This document shows positions 18,168-26,217 of a stretch of DNA of 64,000 nt, piece by piece. Both the position numbers and the translations under genes were made by a program. Origin of the DNA: Sphingomonas aquatilis (GTDB lineage Bacteria > Pseudomonadota > Alphaproteobacteria > Sphingomonadales > Sphingomonadaceae); contig NZ_JACIDB010000001.1 of NCBI RefSeq assembly GCF_014196115.1, forward strand, positions 1,178,001-1,242,000, read 5' to 3'. The notes under the pieces were generated by a model. It did not search any database and was not told the DNA's origin. It saw only the letters and a program-made list of their open reading frames with translations. How positions within the stretch are numbered: the stretch's first letter is position 1; each line of letters starts with the position of its first letter.

Positions 18168-19282
18168 CGCACGATCCTTTTCACCGTGATCCGTCGCCGG
18201 TCGAACACCGCGCTCGACAGGTCCCGCAGCGCATCCGGCACGAAGACGAGGCCGACGAGCAGTAGTGGCGCGATCAGCAGGCCCCAATAGAAGGTGTCGA
18301 GCCGGCCGAAGACGCTCAGCACCAGCGCATAGCCGCTGAGCAGGACGACGATCCGCAGGCCCAGCCCCGTATGCCACGCCGCCCAGCCGAACAGCGACAG
18401 GCCGACGAGGGGGGCCGCCAGCCACATCGGCAACAGCGCCAGCCCCGTCGACAGCGTCATCGTCCGCACGAAGAAGCCGAAGCCGAGTTGTCCCGACCAT
18501 CCCTGCGACACGGGATCGAGCGGGCGGATGAAGGCGGCGACGGCATGCGCATGGAGGGCCAGGACCGCGGCGAGCAGCACGCAGGCGATGGCCCAGCCGA
18601 TCGCCTCACGCCCGCGTCCCTCGACTAGCGCCATCGCTAGCATGACGATGAGGTACAGCCCCGCCGTCTCGCGGATCACCGCGGCGGCAAGCCCGATGGC
18701 GATGGCGGGCAGCGGATCGCGGCTGCGGTAGAGCGCGAGCGACAGCGCCAGGAGCAGGCCGGCCCAGATTTCATGGAAGGCGGACAGGCTCGGCTGGACG
18801 AAGGGGATGAGCCCCCCAGCGAGCAGCATCATCGCGACGATCCGCGGCGGCAGGCGTGTGAACACGCCGCGCAGCCGCACCCACCAGGCGACGACGACGG
18901 TCGCCGCCAGCAGATCGAGCAGCACCAGTACAAGAGGTCCGGGCAGGGCGGCCTCCACGGCGGCGAGCGTCGGCAGTCGCACAGTGACGAAGGGCCGCAG
19001 CGGATAGTCGCCCGCGCGCATCGCATCGATCGCGGCCGGATAATAGGACGCACCGTGGCGCACCGCCTCGACGATGCCGTCGTACAAGGCGATGTCGGTC
19101 TGGCCGTCGGTGGCCCGCGCGCCATCGGCCGCCGCAGCCGGGACCGGCGTCGCGAACACCAGCAACGTCGCGAGAAGCAGCCCGACGAGCGCCACTACCA
19201 CCAACCAGGAATCGCGCACGTTCAGCCCGGCAAAGCGCGACGGGCGCGCGATCCAGCGCGGGACGAGCGGCCGGCGCAGCAT
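18164..19282 (-). CDS. Polytopic membrane protein, possible GT-C-type glycosyltransferase
   Basis: 372 aa with about nine predicted hydrophobic helices, including WLVVVALVGLLLATLLVFA (about 26-44) and AIGWAIACVLLAAVLALHA. A periplasmic loop after the first helix contains ALYDGIVEAVRHGASYYPAA and a following RxP-type segment. This resembles the first loop of GT-C glycosyltransferases, but a clear catalytic Asp motif is not obvious. The start overlaps nothing upstream (ubiB ends 5 bases before it), while its stop overlaps coaBC by four bases. It lies between quinone and CoA genes; its job is unknown. Confidence 0.7.
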   Translation of the reverse strand: MLRRPLVPRWIARPSRFAGLNVRDSWLVVVALVGLLLATLLVFATPVPAAAADGARATDGQTDIALYDGIVEAVRHGASYYPAAIDAMRAGDYPLRPFVTVRLPTLAAVEAALPGPLVLVLLDLLAATVVVAWWVRLRGVFTRLPPRIVAMMLLAGGLIPFVQPSLSAFHEIWAGLLLALSLALYRSRDPLPAIAIGLAAAVIRETAGLYLIVMLAMALVEGRGREAIGWAIACVLLAAVLALHAHAVAAFIRPLDPVSQGWSGQLGFGFFVRTMTLSTGLALLPMWLAAPLVGLSLFGWAAWHTGLGLRIVVLLSGYALVLSVFGRLDTFYWGLLIAPLLLVGLVFVPDALRDLSSAVFDRRRITVKRIVR

Positions 19283-19287
19283 CGGCG

Positions 19288-20823
19288 TCAGTGCAGCACC
19301 AGCCACGTCGCCGCCACGCTGGCGCAGGCGGTCAGCACGGCGACCGCGGCATAGCGCCAGCCGCCGCCGATGCGCACGACCTCGATCTCGCGCAGCGGGG
19401 GGGCGGGGGGCTCGCCGCCGGGGGCAGGGTAGCGCGCCTCGATGCGGCGGATCAGTTCTGGCAGGCCGGCGATGGTACGCACGTCCTGGATCAGGCGATC
19501 CGCGATCGCGGCTTCGGGGCCCAATTCGGTGCGGATCCATTCGCGCACGAACGGCGCGGCCGATTCCCACAGATTGATATCGGGGTCGAGGCTGGTCGCC
19601 ACGCCCTCCACCATCACCATCGTCTTCTGAAGCAGAAGCAGGTGCGGCTGCGTCACCATGTCGAAATCGCGGGTGATGCTGAACAGGCCGTCGAGCATCA
19701 TGCCGATCGACATGTCCTTCACCGGCAGGCCGCGCATCGGTTCGCCCACGGCGCGCAGCGCGGTCGCGAACTCGGCGACATTGTGGTGCGCGGGGACATA
19801 GCCGGCCTCGAAATGGATTTCGGCGACGCGTTTGTAATTGCCGGTGATCAGGCCGTAGAGAATCTCCGCCAGCCACACGCGGGCGCGCCGGTCGATCCGG
19901 CCCATGATGCCGAAATCGATCGCGGCGATCTTGTCGCCGGGCAGGGCGAACAGATTGCCCTGATGCATGTCGGCGTGGAAGAAACCCTCGGCGATCGCCT
20001 GGCGCAGGAACGCCTGCACCAAGGTGTTGGCGAGCTTCTTCACGTCATAGCCGGCGTCGATCAGCGCCTGACGGTTCGACAGCTTGATGCCGTCGATCCA
20101 TTCCATCGTCAGCACGCGCGTGGACGAGCGCTGCCAGTCGATTGCGGGGACGACGAAGTCCGGTTCCGCGGTCATCGCCTCGGCGAGTTCGGAGGCGGAG
20201 GCGGCTTCGCGCTGGAAGTTGAGTTCGCGCAGCGTCCAGCGGCGGAAATTCTCGACCGTCAGGCGGGGGCGCAGGCGCTTGGCCTCGCCGCCGAGCCCTT
20301 CGAGCTGTGCGGCGGCCCATTGATAGGTGTCGATGGCGCGGGTGAAATCGGCCTCGACGCCCGGTCGCAGCACCTTCACCGCGACCTGCCGGCCATCGGT
20401 GGTGATCGCGCGATGGACCTGTGCGATCGACGCGGCGCCGACGGGGGTTTCGTCGATCTGGGCGAAGACGGCGCTCGGCGGACGGCCGAGACTGGCCTCC
20501 ATCGCGGCGCAGATCGTCTCGAAGGGGACGGGGGGCAGCTGATCCTGCAGGCGCAGCAGGTCGTTGGCCGCGACGTCGCCGACGAGGTCCGGCCGGGTCG
20601 CGAGTGTCTGGCCGAGCTTGATCGCGGCGGGGCCGATCGCCTGGAAGGCATCGGCGTAGCGCGGCGTGGCCGGCACGCGCGCGCCGAAGCGCGCGACGCG
20701 GGCGAGGCGGCGGACGGGGGCAGGCGTGTTGCGGTCCTGCTCGATCCCGCGCAGCGCGCCGTGGCGCGCCAGGATGCGGCCCCACTTCAGCAGTCGCCAG
20801 ATATGGACGACGGAGGTCGTCAC
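19288..20823 (-). CDS. ubiB: UbiB/ABC1-type atypical kinase/ATPase for ubiquinone synthesis
   Basis: 511 aa. It is required for the hydroxylation stage of ubiquinone synthesis and acts at the inner membrane. The family's KxGQ motif appears as IKLGQTLATRPDL (Lys-Leu-Gly-Gln), the Ala-rich loop as ASIAQVHRA, and the kinase-like catalytic segment as HADMHQGN with DFGIMGR. A C-terminal hydrophobic segment (AAVAVLTACASVAATWLVL) anchors it. I chose the GTG at 20823 because GGGAGGGG lies about 8 bases upstream; an ATG ten codons earlier would place that site inside the gene. It lies 43 bases after ubiE on the same strand. Confidence 0.94.
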   Translation of the reverse strand: MTTSVVHIWRLLKWGRILARHGALRGIEQDRNTPAPVRRLARVARFGARVPATPRYADAFQAIGPAAIKLGQTLATRPDLVGDVAANDLLRLQDQLPPVPFETICAAMEASLGRPPSAVFAQIDETPVGAASIAQVHRAITTDGRQVAVKVLRPGVEADFTRAIDTYQWAAAQLEGLGGEAKRLRPRLTVENFRRWTLRELNFQREAASASELAEAMTAEPDFVVPAIDWQRSSTRVLTMEWIDGIKLSNRQALIDAGYDVKKLANTLVQAFLRQAIAEGFFHADMHQGNLFALPGDKIAAIDFGIMGRIDRRARVWLAEILYGLITGNYKRVAEIHFEAGYVPAHHNVAEFATALRAVGEPMRGLPVKDMSIGMMLDGLFSITRDFDMVTQPHLLLLQKTMVMVEGVATSLDPDINLWESAAPFVREWIRTELGPEAAIADRLIQDVRTIAGLPELIRRIEARYPAPGGEPPAPPLREIEVVRIGGGWRYAAVAVLTACASVAATWLVLH

Positions 20824-20866
20824 GCGAGCGCCCCTCCCGCCCGGGAGGAGCATGGCCGGTGCGCCA

Positions 20867-21613
20867 TCAGATCTTCCAGCCCGAATGGATCGCGACGAGG
20901 CCGCCCATGATCGGCTCCACCTTCGTCCGGACGAAGCCCGCGTCGGCGATCATGCCCTTGAACGTCGGCATGTCGGGGAAGCGGCGTATCGATTCGATCA
21001 GATAGCGATAGCTGTCGGCATCCTGCGCCAGCAGCTGGCCGAGCTTGGGCACCAGTTTGTGCGAATAGCCGTCGTATACTTCCTTGAACCCCGGCCAGGT
21101 CGTGGTCGAGAATTCGAGGCAGAAGAAGCGGCCGCCGCGGCGCAGCACGCGATGCGCCTCGCGCAACGCCTTGGGGATATCGGTGACGTTCCGGATACCG
21201 AAGGCGATGGTGTAGGCGTCGAAGAATGTGTCGGGGAAGGTCAGCGTCTCGGCATTCGCCTCGGTCCACACGAGGCTGTCGAGCCCGCGCTTGGCCGCGC
21301 GTTCCATGCCGACCGCGAGCATGTCGGGGTTGATGTCCGCGACCGTCACCGACGCGCCCGATTCCGCAATGCGGAACGCGATGTCGCCGGTGCCGCCTGC
21401 CATGTCGAGCACCTGCTCGCCCTCGCGCGGTTGCAGCCGGCGGACGAAGCGGTCCTTCCACAGCCGGTGCATGCCCCCCGACATGGCGTCGTTCATCAGG
21501 TCGTAGTTCTTGGCGACGCTGGAAAAGACGCCGCCGACGCGAGCGGTTTTTTCGTCCGGCGCGACATCTTCGTAGCCGAAGGAGACGGTTCCGGTGGGGG
21601 CGGTATCGGTCAT
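20867..21613 (-). CDS. ubiE: Ubiquinone/menaquinone C-methyltransferase
   Basis: 248 aa SAM-dependent methyltransferase. VFSSVAKNYDLMNDAMS...LWKD is the UbiE N-terminal signature. DMAGGTGDIAF (about 66-76) is SAM motif I, and the second signature reads YTIAFGIRNVTD. It methylates the C2 position of the quinone head group. The ATG at 21613 gives MTDTAPTGTVSFGYEDV. It is divergent from mutM with 57 bases between starts, the usual alphaproteobacterial arrangement, and runs on into ubiB. Confidence 0.96.
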   Translation of the reverse strand: MTDTAPTGTVSFGYEDVAPDEKTARVGGVFSSVAKNYDLMNDAMSGGMHRLWKDRFVRRLQPREGEQVLDMAGGTGDIAFRIAESGASVTVADINPDMLAVGMERAAKRGLDSLVWTEANAETLTFPDTFFDAYTIAFGIRNVTDIPKALREAHRVLRRGGRFFCLEFSTTTWPGFKEVYDGYSHKLVPKLGQLLAQDADSYRYLIESIRRFPDMPTFKGMIADAGFVRTKVEPIMGGLVAIHSGWKI

Positions 21614-21670
21614 GGCACCCGCCCTAGCCGTGGCTTGTGGCGGGAGCAAACGCTACCTAGCTTTGGCGGC

Positions 21671-22486
21671 GTGCCAGAGCTTCCCGAAGTCGAAACCACC
21701 GTTCGCGGGCTGACCCCCGTGCTCGCCGGCCAGCGCCTGACCCATGTCGAGCCGCGCCGTGCCGATCTGCGCAAGGCGATCCCCGTCGACCTGCGCCAGC
21801 GGCTGACGGGCGCGATGGTGACGGCGCTGGGCCGGCGGGCCAAATACGGGCTGATCGACACCGATCGCGGCGATACCCTGATCTTCCACCTCGGCATGTC
21901 GGGGCGCTGGCGCGTCGACCCGGCCGAGCGACTCGCGCACGACCATCTGCTGATCGAGACGGGCGAGGGGCGCAGCCTGGCGCTCAACGACGCGCGGCGA
22001 TTCGGTTTCCTCGATCTGTGGGAGACGGCGGCGATCGACGCGTATCCGCCCTTTGCGGCGATGGGGCCGGAGCCGCTGGGGGAGGGATTTACCGGCGCGT
22101 ATCTGCACGATGCGTTGCAGGGCCGCGCGGCGCCGATCAAGGCGATGCTGCTCGACCAGCGGATCGTGGCAGGCCTCGGCAACATCTATGTGTGCGAAGC
22201 GCTGCACGTCGCCCGGATTTCGCCGACGCGGCCGGCGGGGCAGATTTCAGCGAAGCGACTCGAGGCGCTGGCGGTGGCGGTACGCGACGTGTTGCTCGCG
22301 GCGATCGAGGCCGGCGGATCGACGCTGCGCGACTATGCCCGGCCGGATGGCGAGCTGGGGTATTTCTCCAAGCAATTTCTGGTCTATGGCCGCGAGGGGG
22401 AACCGTGCGCATGCGGCGGGACGGTGCAGCGCCGGGTGGATAGCGGGCGGTCGACCTTTTATTGTCCCAAGTGTCAGAGGGGGTAG
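21671..22486 (+). CDS. mutM: Formamidopyrimidine-DNA glycosylase (Fpg)
   Basis: 271 aa. It removes 8-oxoguanine and formamidopyrimidines from DNA. The start is GTG at 21671, which places the catalytic Pro at residue 2 followed by ELPEVETTVRGL; the mature enzyme needs Pro2 as nucleophile, so this decides the start. HLGMSGRW, the H2TH segment QRIVAGLGNIYVCEAL and a C-terminal zinc finger (CAC...CPKC, about 247-269) complete the family layout. Divergent from ubiE. Confidence 0.97.
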   Translation: MPELPEVETTVRGLTPVLAGQRLTHVEPRRADLRKAIPVDLRQRLTGAMVTALGRRAKYGLIDTDRGDTLIFHLGMSGRWRVDPAERLAHDHLLIETGEGRSLALNDARRFGFLDLWETAAIDAYPPFAAMGPEPLGEGFTGAYLHDALQGRAAPIKAMLLDQRIVAGLGNIYVCEALHVARISPTRPAGQISAKRLEALAVAVRDVLLAAIEAGGSTLRDYARPDGELGYFSKQFLVYGREGEPCACGGTVQRRVDSGRSTFYCPKCQRG

Positions 22487-22515
22487 GGCTTGGCTTTCCG
22501 CATGGGCCCTGCATT

Positions 22516-22614
22516 CGTCATTCCCGCGCAGGCGGGAATCCAGAGACGCTACCCTTTCGGTTTCCCCTCCGACGTTAGAGGTTATGGATCCCCCCCCCCT
22601 TCGCGGGGATGACG
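22516..22614. repeat. Dispersed inverted repeat (GTCATTCCCGCG family) with C10 tract
   Basis: The left part is CGTCATTCCCGCGCAGGCGGG and the right part ends CTTCGCGGGGATGACG, imperfect inverted copies about 60 bases apart, in the mutM-rpsT spacer. The right arm contains a run of ten C (22590-22599), a likely slippage site. The outer bases (CGTCAT...ATGACG) match those of the repeat at 25079-25155. Confidence 0.65.
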
Positions 22615-22650
22615 ACCGAGCGCCGGGATGACGAAAGAGGGGCGAAACGG

Positions 22651-22679
22651 TTGACCCCGCCTCCCGCAATCGCTAAGGG
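22651..22679 (+). promoter_or_regulatory. Candidate rpsT promoter
   Basis: TTGACC (22651-22656), a 17-base spacer, then TAAGGG (22674-22679), with the start codon about 77 bases further. The TTGACC...CTAAGGGCGC pattern is the form I expect for strong sphingomonad ribosomal-gene promoters. Motif evidence only. Confidence 0.55.
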
Positions 22680-22755
22680 CGCTGCCTTCGAGACGGCATA
22701 GGGTGTTCCCGGCGCCTCTTTTACACTGACCACATTACTCGCAAGGACGTACCGA

Positions 22756-23019
22756 ATGGCGAATACGCCGCAAGCCAAGAAGCGCATCCGTCGCAACGCA
22801 CGCCGCGCCGAAATCAACGGCAACCGCGTCGGCCGCATCCGGACCTTCGTCAAGAAGGTCGAGTCGGCGCTTGCTTCGGGCGACAAGGCTGCGGCGACGA
22901 CGGCGCTGTCGGCCGTTCAGCCGGAGCTGGCCCGTGGCGTCGCCAAGGGCGTGCTGCACAAGAACACCGCGAGCCGCAAGTTCGCGCGTCTGACCAAGGC
23001 CGTGACCGCGCTCGCCTGA
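22756..23019 (+). CDS. rpsT: 30S ribosomal protein bS20
   Basis: 87 aa, full length. [21 protein letters not shown] at the N-terminus and [18 protein letters not shown] near the C-terminus are diagnostic. The protein binds 16S rRNA early in 30S assembly. AAGGA lies 8 bases before the ATG. It is followed by a strong terminator and then dnaA, the conserved alphaproteobacterial order. Confidence 0.98.
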   Translation: MANTPQAKKRIRRNARRAEINGNRVGRIRTFVKKVESALASGDKAAATTALSAVQPELARGVAKGVLHKNTASRKFARLTKAVTALA

Positions 23020-23042
23020 GCCGTCCTTCACGTCCGCAAATC

Positions 23043-23074
23043 AGCCCGTCGGGACCGTCCCGGCGGGCTTTTTT
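23043..23074 (+). terminator. Rho-independent terminator of rpsT
   Basis: AGCCCGTCGGGA pairs with TCCCGGCGGGCT (12 positions, one G-T) around a CCG loop and is followed by six T. It ends rpsT transcription before the dnaA control region. Confidence 0.93.
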
Positions 23075-23450
23075 GATGCCCAAAATGGATGGGTTTGGAA
23101 CGAAAAGTGAAAGGCAGGACTCACCGCGATTCGTGCCTCGAGTCCGTCGCCCCCGCGGGTCTGGCGGCGTGCATTAATGTCATAATATCAATGACTTATA
23201 AGATTTCCGAACGCATTTCCGCGGGCGGAGGGCTGTCAATCCTCTTTATTTCAGGAATGTGACCTGCGGGGGGCTTGATCGACTCGGTGGAGGCTTCATA
23301 ACTCGCCTTCACCGCGGCGCCGTTCTGGGCCAGCGGGGACTTGAACAGCGTGGGCATGCCGAACGGCCGGTGGTCGTAAGGGGGATCTGTCTGTCTGAAC
23401 TACAGCCACTGGGGTGACACGCGTCGCTTCCGGTAACGAAGGGGCGTGCG
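23075..23450. other. dnaA upstream control region
   Basis: 376 bases without a gene. An AT-rich patch (about 23170-23200, ATTAATGTCATAATATCAATG) is the most likely promoter neighbourhood. Four GANTC sites are present, three of them clustered. I looked for DnaA boxes (TTATCCACA and one-mismatch forms) on both strands and found none, so this is unlikely to be the replication origin. Confidence 0.6.
23118..23144. promoter_or_regulatory. Cluster of three GANTC (CcrM methylation) sites upstream of dnaA
   Basis: GACTC at 23118, GATTC at 23128 and GAGTC at 23140 fall within 27 bases; a fourth, GACTC, is at 23281. CcrM methylates GANTC in alphaproteobacteria, and methylation state modulates dnaA transcription in Caulobacter. 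By chance one site per ~256 bases is expected. The sites are seen; the regulatory role is inference. Confidence 0.5.
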
Positions 23451-24875
23451 TTGAACGATCGGCAGGTAGCGGCGGTGACGGAGAGCGAGGCGCAACGCGC
23501 CTGGGCGCGCGTCCGCAGCAACCTGCGCGAATCGGCCGGTGCGCGGTTGTTCGAACAGTGGCTGAAGCCGATGGAGCTGATCGAGGACGGTGATCCCGAC
23601 GCGATCCGCCTCGCGCTGCCATCCGCCTTCATGACCAACTGGGTCCGCAACCATTATGCGGACCGGCTGATGCTGGAATTCCGTGCGCTGTTGCCCGGCG
23701 TGCGCAGCGTGTCGATCGAGACGCGTGTGGCGGCCCCGGCGGTGAAGCTGGTTGCCGAGGCGCCTGCGACCCCCGCGCCGCAGCCCGCCGCGGTGCTGCC
23801 GTTCATGCAGCCGGCCCCCGCCGTCGTGGCCAGCGATGCACCGCGTGCCGAACGGCCGCCGCTCGACCCGCGCTTCACCTTCGATCGCTTCGTCGTCGAT
23901 GCGGCGAATCGCGTCGCGTTCAATGCCGCGCGCGCGCTGGCCGAACCGGGCGTGCCGCGGTTCAGCCCGCTGTTCCTCCATTCGGGGACGGGGCAGGGCA
24001 AGACCCACCTGATGCACGCGATCGGCCATGCGTTTCTGGCGCAGCATCCGGACGCGACGGTGCTGTGCATGTCGGCCGAACGCTTCATGTTCGATTTCGT
24101 CAGCGCGCTGCGCGCGCGCGACACACACGCCTTCAAGCAGCGTCTGCGCAGCGCCGATCTGCTGCTGATCGACGACCTGCAGTTCATTGCCGGCAAGGAT
24201 TCGACGCAGGAAGAATTCTTCCACACGATCAACGAGATCATGGGGGCGGGGCGCCGCCTCGTCATCTCCGCCGATCGCTGCCCGCAGGCGCTGGACGGCG
24301 TTGAGGCGCGGATCATCAGCCGCATGTCGGTCGGCCTCGTCGCCGATATCAAGGCGCCCGACCTCACGTTGCGCCGTGCCATACTGGACAGGAAACTCGC
24401 AGACCTGCCCGAGGCAAAGGTTCCCGCAGAGGTGCTCGACCTGCTGGCCGCGCGCATCCACGCCAACATCCGCGAGCTGGAAGGCGCGCTGAACCGCGTG
24501 ATTGCTTATGCGCAGCTGACCGGCGACCGTATCGACCTGGATTTCGCGCTGACGACGCTGGGCGACGTGCTGCGCGGGGCGCAGCGGCGGGTGACGATCG
24601 ACGAGATTCAGAAGCTCGTCAGCCAGCATTTCGAGCTGAAGCCGCTCGATCTGGTGTCGGCGCGCCGCAGCCGCGCCGTCGCCCGTCCGCGGCAGATCGC
24701 CATGTATCTGGCCAAGCGCCTGACGACGCGCTCGCTGCCCGAGATCGGCCGCAAGTTCGGTGGGCGCGACCATTCGACCGTCATCCACGCGGTGCGCAAG
24801 ATCGAGGAATTGCGCGATCAGGACCGCGATATCGATGCGGCGGTGCGGACGCTGATGCGGGAACTGGAAGCGTAG
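23451..24875 (+). CDS. dnaA: Chromosomal replication initiator protein
   Basis: 474 aa. Domain I (about 15-85) begins AWARVRSNLRESAGARLFEQWL; a variable Ala/Pro-rich domain II follows (about 90-135). The AAA+ domain carries Walker A GTGQGKT (about 181-187), Walker B LLIDDLQFIAGK and sensor 1 VISADRCPQAL. The C-terminal DNA-binding domain ends with RDHSTVIHAVRKIEE, which contacts DnaA boxes. The start is TTG at 23451 with AAGGGG 6 bases upstream; a GTG a few codons later is possible. A single rpsT-dnaA arrangement with a long regulated spacer. Confidence 0.97.
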   Translation: MNDRQVAAVTESEAQRAWARVRSNLRESAGARLFEQWLKPMELIEDGDPDAIRLALPSAFMTNWVRNHYADRLMLEFRALLPGVRSVSIETRVAAPAVKLVAEAPATPAPQPAAVLPFMQPAPAVVASDAPRAERPPLDPRFTFDRFVVDAANRVAFNAARALAEPGVPRFSPLFLHSGTGQGKTHLMHAIGHAFLAQHPDATVLCMSAERFMFDFVSALRARDTHAFKQRLRSADLLLIDDLQFIAGKDSTQEEFFHTINEIMGAGRRLVISADRCPQALDGVEARIISRMSVGLVADIKAPDLTLRRAILDRKLADLPEAKVPAEVLDLLAARIHANIRELEGALNRVIAYAQLTGDRIDLDFALTTLGDVLRGAQRRVTIDEIQKLVSQHFELKPLDLVSARRSRAVARPRQIAMYLAKRLTTRSLPEIGRKFGGRDHSTVIHAVRKIEELRDQDRDIDAAVRTLMRELEA

Positions 24876-24910
24876 GTTCTCCCCTCCCTGGACGGGAGGG
24901 GCCGGGGGTG

Positions 24911-25021
24911 GGTGGCCGCTTGCGCTACCGCCGTAAGGATCGCGGCGTAGACGCCGTCGAGGTTATCCAGCACATCGCCGTTCCAGAAGCGGAGGATCAT
25001 CCAGCCGTGCACCGCGAGGTA
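24911..25021 (-). pseudogene. Remnant of a DUF559-family (endonuclease-like) gene, C-terminal end only
   Basis: The minus strand reads YLAVHGWMILRFWNGDVLDN and then LDGVYAAILTAV. This matches the well-conserved C-terminus of DUF559 proteins (small PD-(D/E)XK/Vsr-like nucleases), where the RFWN..V..N..GV segment is typical. Only about 37 codons remain; the nuclease core is missing and a repeat lies directly upstream. It appears to be the scar of a lost gene. The family call rests on a remembered motif. Confidence 0.6.
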
Positions 25022-25078
25022 GGTTGAAGCCGCAGCCTTCTGCGGCGGATCGAAATGACCGCGCAAACAGGATTGGTT

Positions 25079-25155
25079 CGTCATTGCGAGCGCAGCGAAG
25101 CAATCCAGGGCGTCTTGGTTCGGCTCTGGATTGCTTCGCTGCGCTCGCAATGACG
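25079..25155. repeat. Inverted repeat with perfect 30-base arms
   Basis: Arms 25079-25108 and 25126-25155 are exact inverted copies beginning CGTCATTGCGAGCGCAGCG, separated by 17 bases. It lies just beyond the trpS stop and could form a very strong hairpin. Related CGTCATTGCGAGCG elements are widespread in alphaproteobacterial spacers (recalled). Perfect arms suggest recent insertion or ongoing gene conversion. Confidence 0.85.
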
Positions 25156-25176
25156 CGCAGCTAGCGCGCGGTGATC

Positions 25177-26208
25177 TCAAAGCATCAGGCCCATGGCTTC
25201 CTGCGCCTGCCGCAACACCGGCGCGGCGAGGTCGCGTGCCTTTTCCGCACCCGTGTTGAGGATCGCGTCGATCGCGCTGCGGTCGTCGAGCAGGCGGACC
25301 ATCTCGTTGCGGATGGGCCCGAGCTTCGCGACGGCGAGATCGGCGAGGTCGGGCTTAAACGCGCCGAAGCCCTTACCCGCATAGTCGCCGAGCACGTCCT
25401 GCGGCGTGCGATCGGCGAGCGCGGCGAAGATCGTCAGCAGGTTGCGCGCTTCGGGTCGCTCCGCCAGTTCCTCGACGGTGGCGGGCAGCAGGTCGGGGTC
25501 GGTCTTCGCCTTGCGGAACTTGTCGGCGATCGTCTCGTCGCTGTCGATCAGCTTGACGACCGACTGTTCGGACGGGTTCGACTTGGACATCTTCGCCGAC
25601 GCATCGCGCAGGCTCATGATCCGCGGTGCCGCGGCGCTGACCAAGGGTTCGGGCAGCGTGAACAGGTCGACGCCGTAATCGGTGTTAAACTTGGTCGCGA
25701 TGTCGCGCGCCAGCTCCAGATGCTGCTTTTGGTCCTCGCCGACGGGCACGTGCGTGGCGTTATAGAGCAGCACGTCCGCGGCCATCAGCACCGGATAATC
25801 GTACAGGCCGACGCTGGCGCCTTCGCGGTTCTTGCCGGCCTTGTCCTTGAACTGCGTCATGCGGTTGAGCCAGCCGACGCGCGCGACGTTGTTCAGCAGC
25901 CAGCTGAGTTCGCTGTGCGCGGGCACGCGCGCCTGATTGAACAGGATCGAGCGATCGGGATCGATGCCGGCGGCGATCATCGTCGCGGTCATTTCGATCG
26001 TGTTCGCGCGCAGCTGATCGGGCGCGATAAATTCGGTCAGGCCGTGCAGGTCGGCGATGAAATAGAGCGTCTCGCCGCCCTCCGCCTGGATCGCATCCTG
26101 CATCGCGACCCACTGCTTCACCGCGCCGAGGTAATTGCCGAGGTGGAGGTTGCCGGTGGGCTTGATACCGGACACCACTCTTTTCGAGAGGGGGCGCTGA
26201 GCGGACAT
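25177..26208 (-). CDS. trpS: Tryptophanyl-tRNA synthetase
   Basis: 343 aa, class I synthetase. The HIGH motif appears as LHLGN (about 21-25) after SGIKPTGN, and the KMSKS loop is intact (KMSKSNPSEQS, about 205). GEDQKQHLELARDIA is the conserved Trp-binding/dimer region. It lies 9 bases downstream of murJ on the same strand, probably one transcript, and is convergent with dnaA. Confidence 0.98.
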   Translation of the reverse strand: MSAQRPLSKRVVSGIKPTGNLHLGNYLGAVKQWVAMQDAIQAEGGETLYFIADLHGLTEFIAPDQLRANTIEMTATMIAAGIDPDRSILFNQARVPAHSELSWLLNNVARVGWLNRMTQFKDKAGKNREGASVGLYDYPVLMAADVLLYNATHVPVGEDQKQHLELARDIATKFNTDYGVDLFTLPEPLVSAAAPRIMSLRDASAKMSKSNPSEQSVVKLIDSDETIADKFRKAKTDPDLLPATVEELAERPEARNLLTIFAALADRTPQDVLGDYAGKGFGAFKPDLADLAVAKLGPIRNEMVRLLDDRSAIDAILNTGAEKARDLAAPVLRQAQEAMGLML

Positions 26209-26217
26209 GGACGAACC

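Larger units (their letters stand above)
24876..25176. other. dnaA-trpS spacer made of repeats and a gene remnant
   Basis: About 300 bases without an intact gene. From left to right: a C/G-rich inverted segment just after dnaA (about 24881-24910, CTCCCCTCCCTGG...GGGAGGGG), the tail of a DUF559-like gene on the minus strand, and a perfect 30-base-arm inverted repeat. The convergent genes dnaA and trpS are thus separated by accumulated mobile debris. Confidence 0.65.

Noticed and set aside
19291..20910. 539-codon plus-strand open frame opposite ubiB
   Set aside because: Antisense shadow of ubiB; its composition and lack of motifs argue against a real gene.
23020..23450. Possible replication origin between rpsT and dnaA
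   Set aside because: No DnaA box or tandem AT-rich 13-mers seen on either strand; in alphaproteobacteria oriC often lies away from dnaA.
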